Below are positions 58,308 to 64,000 of a DNA stretch of 64,000 nt, piece after piece. How positions within the stretch are numbered: the stretch's first letter is position 1; every line of letters begins with the position of its first letter. Below the pieces are notes generated by a model that searched no databases, was not told the origin of the DNA, and saw only the letters and a list, made by a program, of their open reading frames with translations. Position numbers and translations under genes: made by a program. Source of the stretch: Streptomyces inusitatus (GTDB lineage: Bacteria > Actinomycetota > Actinomycetes > Streptomycetales > Streptomycetaceae); contig NZ_BMWG01000022.1 of the NCBI RefSeq assembly GCF_014651115.1, positions 62,001-126,000 of the forward strand. Reading direction: 5' to 3'.

Positions 58308-59056
58308 GGCCGGCGTCCTTCCGGTCGCAGGAGGGGTGGGTGGAGCGCGGACGCGGGGCCCGCGCGGTAGAGCGCGGCGGGTTTGCCCCGGCCGCCGGTG
58401 CGGCGCGGCGGGCCCTCGACGGCTTCCACGAAGCCGGGGGTGGCGAGGACCTTGCGGCGGAAGTTGGGCGGGTCGAGCGGGACGCCCCAGACCGTCTCGT
58501 ACACCTGCCGCAGCTCGCCGAGGGTGAACTCGGCCGGGCAGAAGCCGGTGGCGAGGCAGGTGTACTCCAGCTTGGCGCTGACGCGTTCATGGGCGTCGGC
58601 GAGGATCCGCTCGTGGTCGAAGGCGAGCGGCGCGGCGTCCTCGCGCGGTGTCCACCGGGCGTGGGCCGCGTCCCCGCCGCCCCGGGGTTCGGGCAGATCG
58701 GGCAGGAGGGCCGCGTAGGCGACGGAGACGACCCGCATCCTCGGGTCGCGGTCCGGTTCGCTGTAGGTGCGCAGCTGTTCGAGATGGAGATGGCGGACGG
58801 TGGAGCCGGAGAGGCCGGTCTCCTCGGCGAGTTCGCGGCGGGCGGCGGCCCCGGCGGACTCGTCGGGCCGGACGAAGCCGCCGGGGAGCGCCCACGCGCC
58901 GCGGTGGGGGGCCTCCCCCCGGCGGACGAGCAGCACGTGGAGGCGTGCGGCGCGGACGGTGAGCACGGCGAGGTCGACGGTGACCGCGAAGGGCGGGAAG
59001 GCCCTGGGGTCGTACCCCGGCGGGGCGCCGGTGTGCTCGGACGGCTGGTGTGTCAA
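58304..59056 (-). CDS. nrtR: NrtR-type Nudix transcriptional regulator
   Basis: A 250-residue Nudix protein with a C-terminal winged helix (LATGFCPAEFTLGELRQVYETVWGVPLDPPNFRRKVLATPGFVE), the NrtR architecture: an ADP-ribose-sensing repressor of NAD synthesis genes. The Nudix box (G-x5-E-x7-R-E-L-A-E-E-T-G-L) is intact here, so it may still hydrolyse substrates, unlike several NrtR proteins. The TTG start at 59056 has GGAG six bases upstream. It lies in the pnuC-nadR-nrtR-draG operon and presumably binds the palindrome at 60918. Confidence 0.87.
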   Translation of the reverse strand: MTHQPSEHTGAPPGYDPRAFPPFAVTVDLAVLTVRAARLHVLLVRRGEAPHRGAWALPGGFVRPDESAGAAARRELAEETGLSGSTVRHLHLEQLRTYSEPDRDPRMRVVSVAYAALLPDLPEPRGGGDAAHARWTPREDAAPLAFDHERILADAHERVSAKLEYTCLATGFCPAEFTLGELRQVYETVWGVPLDPPNFRRKVLATPGFVEAVEGPPRRTGGRGKPAALYRAGPASALHPPLLRPEGRRP

Positions 59057-59099
59057 CGGCGCTCCGGTCGGTCGGCCCCGGGCGGGGCGGGGGCGGGCG

Positions 59100-60227
59100 T
59101 CAGCGGGGGCGGTACGAGGGGGCCGGGGGGTACGGGAGGTCCGGGCGGGCGGTGAGGTCGGGGAGCGGGTCGGCGAGGCGGGGCCCTTCGGCGAGCAGCG
59201 CGTCCACGGCGGCGACCGCGGTGGCCAGCCGCCGCTCGTGCGGTCCGGTCAGCCGTACGGTCCGGCGTCCGGTGCGGGCCAGCTCGGCGGCGAAGCGCCC
59301 GGTCATCCAGGGCCGCAGCTCGGCCCCGTCGCGCAGCCCGTCGTCCTCGAAGGGGACCGACTCGTGGTCGGTGAGCAGCCACAGGTGCTGCCGTCCGCGT
59401 GCGGCGATCCGGGCGACCTCCTCGTGGCCGCCGCCCACATAGCGCTCGTGCCAGACGGTGGTGGCGAACGCGTCGGTGTCGCAGAAGAGCACCGGTGAGC
59501 CGGCCCGGGCGGCCTCTTCCTCCAGCTCGCTCTGGCGGCGGGCGATGAGCGGGAAGTCGTCGGCGGTGAGGGTGACGTCGCTCCAGAGCGCCCCGGGCCG
59601 CTCGGCGCGCAGCCGGGCGAGCGCTTCCTCGCTGAACCGCCGTCCGTACTCCGGGACGCCGAGGGTCCCGGCCCAGACCCCGCCGCGCCTGCGGTAGTGG
59701 TCGGTGAGCGCGCGGACCATGGTGGTGGTGCCGGTCGACTCCGCGCCGAGCACGACCACACGACGGGTCAGGGCGGCGCGTACGGGGGCGCTGAGGTACT
59801 CCCAGCAGCGGGCGGGGTCCTCGCGGACGGCGGTGCCGGAGACGGGGAAGAGCGTACGTCCGGGGTCGACGGAGACGGCGTGCGCGCCGAAGCGGCGGCC
59901 CAGCTCGGCCCCGTACGCCTCGGAGGTGAAGACGGCGTCGACGGGCTCGGGGACGGCGGCGCGGAAGACCGCCATGTGCGCGTCCCAGACGGCCGGGTCG
60001 CCGGTGTCCATGGGGATGTCGTCGACCGTGCCCACGACATGGGCGTCCGGGTGCAGCTCGCGCATCCAGGCGACCCGGTCGGCGAGCGGGACGGATTCCA
60101 CGGAGGCGGCGCAGACCAGGACGGTCAGCCGGGCGCAGCGGGCGGCGGCGGTGTCGACGAGGTGATGGTGCCCGGCGTGCGGCGGATAGAACTTCCCGAG
60201 GACCAGTCCGTGCCGGTAGGTCGTCAT
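59100..60227 (-). CDS. nadR: NadR-like bifunctional NMN adenylyltransferase/NR kinase
   Basis: A 375-residue protein. The N-terminal nucleotidyltransferase domain has GKFYPPHAGHHHLV (H-x-G-H) and the ISGTAVRE-like motif VSGTAVREDP. The C-terminal kinase domain begins VVVLGAESTGTTTMVRAL, where the P-loop lysine is a threonine. CDTDAFATTVWHE follows. It converts nicotinamide riboside imported by PnuC to NMN and NAD. The ATG overlaps the pnuC stop by four bases. The C-terminal ~15 residues are Pro-rich. Confidence 0.9.
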   Translation of the reverse strand: MTTYRHGLVLGKFYPPHAGHHHLVDTAAARCARLTVLVCAASVESVPLADRVAWMRELHPDAHVVGTVDDIPMDTGDPAVWDAHMAVFRAAVPEPVDAVFTSEAYGAELGRRFGAHAVSVDPGRTLFPVSGTAVREDPARCWEYLSAPVRAALTRRVVVLGAESTGTTTMVRALTDHYRRRGGVWAGTLGVPEYGRRFSEEALARLRAERPGALWSDVTLTADDFPLIARRQSELEEEAARAGSPVLFCDTDAFATTVWHERYVGGGHEEVARIAARGRQHLWLLTDHESVPFEDDGLRDGAELRPWMTGRFAAELARTGRRTVRLTGPHERRLATAVAAVDALLAEGPRLADPLPDLTARPDLPYPPAPSYRPR

Positions 60228-60925
60228 GGGGTCGCCCCGGCGGTCTCGGTCTCGGTCGCGGCGTCGGCACGGGCCCGGTGCTCGGCGGCCGAGCGGGACC
60301 AGTTGCGGAGTCCGAGCACGCAGAGCGCGAGGAAGCCGGTGTACAGCAGTGAGGTGAGGTAGAGCTGCTTGTGCGCGTAGAGCGGGATGTAGATCAGGTC
60401 GGCGGCGATCCACAGCCACCAGGACTCCAGCCGCTTGCGGCACTGCCCGTAGGTCGCCATGAGCGAGAGGGCGGTGGTGAGCGCGTCCCAGAAGGGGACG
60501 GTGGAGTCGGTGGCCCGGTCGAGCAGGAGGGTGATGGCCGCGGTCCCCATCACCCCCGCCGCGAGGAGCCCGATCCACTCGGTGCGCGAGGTGCGCCGCA
60601 CCGGGAGACCGCCGTCGGAGCCCGGGCCACCCCCGTGGGTCCAGGTCCACCAGCCGTAGGCGGCGAGGGTGATGAAGACGATCTGGAGGCCGGCGTCGGC
60701 GTACAGCCCGGCCTGGCCGAAGAGCAGGATGAAGAGGAGGTTGTTGGCGATGCCGACGGGCCAGTTGGCGAGGTGCTGGCGGGCGACGAGCCAGACGCAG
60801 AGCGCGCCGCTGCCGAATCCGAGCACCTCGGTCCAGCTCACGGGGGTGTCGAGCACGGTGAACAGCGGCTGTCGCAGGGGGTCCAGCAGGTCCGCGAGAT
60901 TCAACCCCGCCTCCTTAATAGTCAT
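60224..60925 (-). CDS. pnuC: Nicotinamide riboside transporter PnuC
   Basis: A 233-residue membrane protein of the PnuC family with about seven helices; signature NWPVGIANNLLFILLFGQAGLYADAGLQIVFITLAAYGWWTW and the C-terminal ESWWLWIAADLIYIPLYAHKQLYLTSLLY. It imports nicotinamide riboside by facilitated diffusion, trapped by the NadR kinase. The ATG at 60925 is inside a palindromic operator (60918-60934) and close behind a TATAGT -10 element, so the mRNA is probably leaderless. First gene of the NAD operon. Confidence 0.94.
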   Translation of the reverse strand: MTIKEAGLNLADLLDPLRQPLFTVLDTPVSWTEVLGFGSGALCVWLVARQHLANWPVGIANNLLFILLFGQAGLYADAGLQIVFITLAAYGWWTWTHGGGPGSDGGLPVRRTSRTEWIGLLAAGVMGTAAITLLLDRATDSTVPFWDALTTALSLMATYGQCRKRLESWWLWIAADLIYIPLYAHKQLYLTSLLYTGFLALCVLGLRNWSRSAAEHRARADAATETETAGATP

Positions 60926-60934
60926 CCTGACTAT
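60918..60934. promoter_or_regulatory. Palindromic operator over the pnuC start
   Basis: ATAGTCA-TCC-TGACTAT, a perfect 7+7 palindrome with a three-base centre. On the minus strand TATAGT falls at -10 distance before ATG 60925. A repressor bound here would block both promoter and start codon. NrtR in the same operon is the obvious candidate regulator. Confidence 0.8.
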
Positions 60935-61011
60935 AAAAGGGCCGCGGGAGCGGGCGCAAGGGGCGCGGGCCAGGAAGGTGCGGGCGCGGGAACGCGGAAG
61001 CCCGGGAACGC

Positions 61012-61045
61012 GGAAGCCCGCGACCGGGTTCGGTCGCGGGCTTCC
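61012..61045 (-). terminator. Terminator after rluB
   Basis: A perfect 15-bp hairpin (GGAAGCCCGCGACCG around GGTT), 46 bases past the rluB stop. On the far side a 16-bp direct repeat (GGGAACGCGGAAGCCC) lies at 60988-61003 and 61004-61019. Confidence 0.85.
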
Positions 61046-61091
61046 GGCGCGAGAGGGCGCGGTGTCGATAAAGCTGTGTCGACAAAACGGC

Positions 61092-62195
61092 TTAGAGGCC
61101 GACTTCCTTCATCAGCATGCCGACCTCGGTGTTGGTCATACGGCGCAGCCAGCCGGACTTCTGGTCGCCCAGGGAGATCGGGCCGAAGGCGGTGCGCACC
61201 AGCTTCTCGACCGGGAATCCGGCCTCGGAGAGCATCCGGCGCACGATGTGCTTGCGACCCTCGTGGAGGGTGACCTCGACCAGGTAGTTCTTGCCGGTGT
61301 TCTCCACCACGCGGAAGTGGTCGGCGCGGGCGAGGCCGTCCTCCAGCTGGATGCCGTCCTTGAGGCGCTTGCCGATCTCGCGCGGCAGCGGTCCCTGGAT
61401 GGCGGCGAGGTAGGTCTTCTTCACGCCGTACTTCGGGTGGGTGAGACGGTGGGCCAGCTCGCCGTGGTTGGTGAGCAGGATGATGCCCTCGGTCTCCGTG
61501 TCGAGACGGCCCACGTGAAAGAGACGGGTCTCGCGGTTGGTGACGTAGTCGCCGAGGCACTGGCGGCCGTCGGGGTCCTCCATGGTGGAGACGACGCCCG
61601 CCGGCTTGTTCAGCGCGAAGAACAGGTGGGACTGGGTGGCGACGGTCAGACCGTCGACCTTGATCTCGTCACGGTCGGGGTCGACCCGGACGCCCTGCTC
61701 GATCACCACGCTGCCGTTGACCTCGACCCGGCCGGCGTCGATCAGGTCCTCACAGGTGCGGCGGGAGCCCATACCGGCCCTGGCGAGCACCTTCTGAAGC
61801 CGCTCGCCCTCCTGCTCACCGAAGGTCTTCGGGGTCTTGACCAGGGGCTTGTCCGCGTAACGCTCGCGGTTGCGCTCCTCGGTCCTGGCGTCGTACTCCC
61901 GCGAGCGGCCCGGGGCGTAGCCGCCCTTGCCGGCCCGCTGGGGGGACTGCCGGGGGCCGCCCTTGGCACCGCCGCGCGCCGACTCGCCACGGCCCTTCCG
62001 GGGGGCCTCGGGGGAACCGCCCACGTCGTAGCGGCGCTCCTCGGGACGGGGCTTGCCCGCGCGCTGCTGACGGTCGTCGCGCTGACCCCCGGCCTTCGGC
62101 CGGGAGGCGCCCCCGCCGGCGCCCCGGGGGTTACCGCGACCGCCGCTCTTGCCGCCGCCGCTGTTCCCGCTGCTGTTCCTGCCGCTGCTTCGCAT
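61092..62195 (-). CDS. rluB: Ribosomal large-subunit pseudouridine synthase RluB-like
   Basis: A 367-residue 23S rRNA pseudouridine synthase. After a ~105-residue Gly/Arg/Lys-rich disordered extension comes an S4 domain (ERLQKVLARAGMGSRRTCEDLIDAGRVEVNG) and the catalytic domain with the Asp in HVGRLDTETEGIILLTN. LHEGRKHIVRRML is the family motif. The long basic extension is an actinobacterial feature and probably binds RNA. ATG 62195 overlaps the scpB stop by one base (TGATG); a TTG one codon earlier is also possible. Confidence 0.94.
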   Translation of the reverse strand: MRSSGRNSSGNSGGGKSGGRGNPRGAGGGASRPKAGGQRDDRQQRAGKPRPEERRYDVGGSPEAPRKGRGESARGGAKGGPRQSPQRAGKGGYAPGRSREYDARTEERNRERYADKPLVKTPKTFGEQEGERLQKVLARAGMGSRRTCEDLIDAGRVEVNGSVVIEQGVRVDPDRDEIKVDGLTVATQSHLFFALNKPAGVVSTMEDPDGRQCLGDYVTNRETRLFHVGRLDTETEGIILLTNHGELAHRLTHPKYGVKKTYLAAIQGPLPREIGKRLKDGIQLEDGLARADHFRVVENTGKNYLVEVTLHEGRKHIVRRMLSEAGFPVEKLVRTAFGPISLGDQKSGWLRRMTNTEVGMLMKEVGL

Positions 62196-62812
62196 CAAAG
62201 TTCCGTCGTTGGATTGTCTGGATGGCTGTCTGCATCAGTTTCCGGAGCGTCCGGATCGAACGACAGTACGCCTTCCTGCGTCTCGGCCTCGATCGCGTCC
62301 GCCTCGGGGAGGAAGGGCGCCGGCTCCGGCAGCTCGTCCAGGCCGCGCAGGCCCATCCGCTCCAGAAAGTAGTTCGTCGTCCTGTACAGGATCGCACCTG
62401 TTTCGGGTTCCGCGCCCGCCTCCTCCACCAGACCGCGCTGGAGCAGCGTCCGCATCACGCCGTCGCAGTTGACTCCGCGCACGGCGGAGACGCGGGAGCG
62501 GCCGACCGGCTGGCGGTACGCGACGACCGCGAGGGTCTCCAGGGCGGCCTGGGTGAGCCGGGCCTGCCGGCCGTCGAGCACGAAGCGCTCCACGGCCCCG
62601 GCGTGCTCCGGGCGGGAGTAGAAGCGCCAGCCGCCGGCGACCTGCCGCAGCTCGAAGCCGCGGCCGGTGGCGGTGTACTCGTCGGCCAGCTCGCGCAGGG
62701 CGTCGGCGACGGCCCGGCGGGGGACTTCGAGGATCTTGGCGAGGTGCTCCTCGGCGGCCGGCTCGTCGACGACCATCAGCACGGCTTCGAGGGCGGGCTT
62801 GAGATCGCTCAA
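62195..62812 (-). CDS. scpB: Segregation and condensation protein B
   Basis: A 205-residue winged-helix protein that, with ScpA, bridges SMC to compact and separate the chromosome. It shows tandem winged helices (EEHLAKILEVPRRAVADALRELADEY, LTQAALETLAVVAYRQPVGRSRVSAVRG) and YRTTNYFLERMGLRGLDELP, a ScpB signature. The TTG at 62812 overlaps the scpA stop by four bases (TTGA) with GGAGG seven bases upstream. The acidic C-terminus is typical. Confidence 0.93.
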   Translation of the reverse strand: MSDLKPALEAVLMVVDEPAAEEHLAKILEVPRRAVADALRELADEYTATGRGFELRQVAGGWRFYSRPEHAGAVERFVLDGRQARLTQAALETLAVVAYRQPVGRSRVSAVRGVNCDGVMRTLLQRGLVEEAGAEPETGAILYRTTNYFLERMGLRGLDELPEPAPFLPEADAIEAETQEGVLSFDPDAPETDADSHPDNPTTEL

Positions 62813-63798
62813 ACCGGTTCCTCCACTTCCTTCGCTTCCTTCACTTCTCCGACCGCGGTGGGTGCCCGGTCGGGTGGCCGGTCGAACTCGTCGGTGACCG
62901 CGAGGGGGCCGTCGCCGCCGGTCCAGACGACCAGGAGTTCGCCGAGGGCCTCCTCCTGGTCGAGGGCGACGGCCCGGTCCCGGTACAGCTCCAGCAGGGC
63001 GAGGAACCGGGCGACGACGGTGAGGGTGTCCGCCGCCCCGGCCGCCAGCTCCCGGAAGGTGGCCCGGCCGCGCTCGCGCAGCAGGGCGGCCACGATCCCG
63101 GCCTGTTCCCGGACGCTGACCAGCGGCGCGTGGATGTGGTCCACCTCCACCCGGGGCCTGGGCCCGGGCCGCGCGGCCCGGGCGGCGAGCCGGGCGAGGC
63201 CGTCGGGCCCGATGCCGAGGACGACCTCGGGCAGGAGCGCGGCGTGGTGGGGTTCGAGCCCCACCGTCCGGGGGTACCGGCGGCCCTCGGCGTCGAGCCG
63301 CTCGCCCAGCAGGGCGGCGATGCTCTTGTACGCGCGGTACTGGAGCAGCCGGGCGAAGAGCAGGTCGCGCGCCTCCAGGAGGGCGAGATCCTCCTCGTCC
63401 TCGATCTCGGCGGCGGGCAGCAGCCGGGCGGTCTTGAGATCGAGGAGGGTGGCGGCGACCACCAGGAACTCGGTGGTCTGGTCGAGGTCCCAGTCGTCGC
63501 CCAGGGCGCGGATGTGGGCCATGAAGTCGTCGGTGACCCGGGAGAGTGCGACCTCGGTCACATCGAGCTTGTGCTTGGCGATGAGCTGGAGCAGCAGGTC
63601 GAAGGGGCCCTCGAAGTTGGCCAGGCGCACGGTGAACCGGTACTCGCCGTCCCCGGGCGGATCCGGCGCGTGCGCGGGCTCCGGGGCCGGGGCGGGCTCC
63701 GGGACGGGCTCGTCCGGCCGCCGCTCCGGGCCGCCGCCCGCTCCGGGGCCGCGGCCCAGGGCGCGGCGCGGCGGGCGGGGCGGATCGGTCGGGGGCAT
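62809..63798 (-). CDS. scpA: Segregation and condensation protein A
   Basis: A 329-residue kleisin-like subunit of the SMC complex. Signature: YRFTVRLANFEGPFDLLLQLIAKHKLDVTEVALSRVTDDFMAH in the N-terminal domain after ~50 Pro-rich residues. The C-terminal winged helix (AGIVAALLRERGRATFRELAAG...TVVARFLALLELYRDRAVAL) binds the SMC head. ATG 63798 is clear. A Pro/Arg/Gly-rich N-terminal extension is common in Streptomyces. Coupled to scpB by a four-base overlap. Confidence 0.94.
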   Translation of the reverse strand: MPPTDPPRPPRRALGRGPGAGGGPERRPDEPVPEPAPAPEPAHAPDPPGDGEYRFTVRLANFEGPFDLLLQLIAKHKLDVTEVALSRVTDDFMAHIRALGDDWDLDQTTEFLVVAATLLDLKTARLLPAAEIEDEEDLALLEARDLLFARLLQYRAYKSIAALLGERLDAEGRRYPRTVGLEPHHAALLPEVVLGIGPDGLARLAARAARPGPRPRVEVDHIHAPLVSVREQAGIVAALLRERGRATFRELAAGAADTLTVVARFLALLELYRDRAVALDQEEALGELLVVWTGGDGPLAVTDEFDRPPDRAPTAVGEVKEAKEVEEPV

Positions 63799-63873
63799 CG
63801 CGGTCCAAAAGGGGCGGCGCGGACCGGGGGCCCGGTCCTGACGGGACGGTCGGGGGCAGCGCGCAGGCTACCC

Positions 63874-64000
63874 TCAGCGGCCCCGCAGGCGCCGTACGAG
63901 AATGCTCGCGTCGCCGCGCTGTTCCAGATCGGCCAGCACCACGGCGACCGCCTCACGCACTATCCGGCCGCGGTCCACCGCGAGCCCGTGTTCCCCGCGC
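63874..64000 (-). CDS. Conserved hypothetical protein upstream of scpA (C-terminal fragment)
   Basis: The last 42 codons of a gene cut by the window edge: RGEHGLAVDRGRIVREAVAVVLADLEQRGDASILVRRLRGR. A single amphipathic helix with an Arg-rich end; no motif allows a name. It lies 75 bases upstream of scpA on the same strand, in the place where a small conserved gene or ParA-like gene is usual in Streptomyces. Confidence 0.65.
   Translation of the reverse strand, partial: RGEHGLAVDRGRIVREAVAVVLADLEQRGDASILVRRLRGR

Noticed and set aside
1..64000. tRNA, rRNA or insertion sequence genes
   Set aside because: No cloverleaf with conserved TTC and CCA-like ends, no rRNA-like sequence and no transposase motif was recognised in reading both strands.

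Overview
The window is a high-GC actinobacterial chromosome segment, almost certainly Streptomyces. It carries the rex-hemA-hemC-hemD operon, the developmental sigma factor gene bldN with its anti-sigma gene rsbN, XRE/DUF397 regulator modules, DasR-type chitinase operators, frequent GTG and TTG starts, and a rare TTA codon in a regulatory-type gene. No rRNA, tRNA, CRISPR array, insertion sequence or prophage was seen.

Layout. 1-5152 (minus): the end of resB, then ccdA and resA (cytochrome c maturation), a histidine phosphatase and hemL. 5.4-8.3 kb: a conserved hypothetical gene, a GNAT acetyltransferase behind a DNA-damage-type promoter, a Rieske oxygenase and a HicA-like small gene pair. 8.3-11.2 kb: an XRE regulator, two DUF397 genes and small partner genes. 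11.2-20 kb: a Mut7-C RNase-like protein, a flavin monooxygenase, an UPF0060 membrane protein, a TetR regulator divergent from an 'abortive infection'-annotated barrel protein, an SDR, rtcB and two DUF3558 lipoproteins. 20.1-23 kb (minus): an ImmA/IrrE protease, a 7-TM protein and an amidohydrolase in one overlapping operon. 23.35-29.1 kb (plus): a PRD-DUF2620-YhfT-Php-YhfS-YhfX cluster, the actinobacterial counterpart of the uncharacterised E. coli yhf operon.

29.2-47.7 kb is mostly core: lysS and argS (divergent), DUF1876, an imine reductase-like enzyme, two tandem GH19 chitinases with matching DasR sites, hemB-dinB, rex-hemA-hemC-cobA/hemD, a glutaredoxin, a HAD phosphatase and bldN-rsbN. 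From 47.76 to 47.89 kb lies a run of G and C homopolymers that looks like unreliable sequence. 48-64 kb: an I78 inhibitor-like gene, a WYL regulator, a glycosyltransferase, two conserved hypothetical genes, der-plsC-cmk-tyrA, an NAD-salvage operon (pnuC-nadR-nrtR-draG) with an operator over its first start codon, and rluB-scpB-scpA.

How the genes work together. Tetrapyrrole synthesis is spread over hemL, hemB and the Rex-controlled hemACD operon, and it feeds heme to the cytochrome c assembly genes at the left edge. Redox state (Rex), amino-sugar supply (DasR) and development (BldD/BldN) each leave recognisable DNA sites. The least understood parts are the yhf-like PLP/phosphotriesterase/transport cluster, the protease-7TM-amidohydrolase operon and the HicA-like pair.
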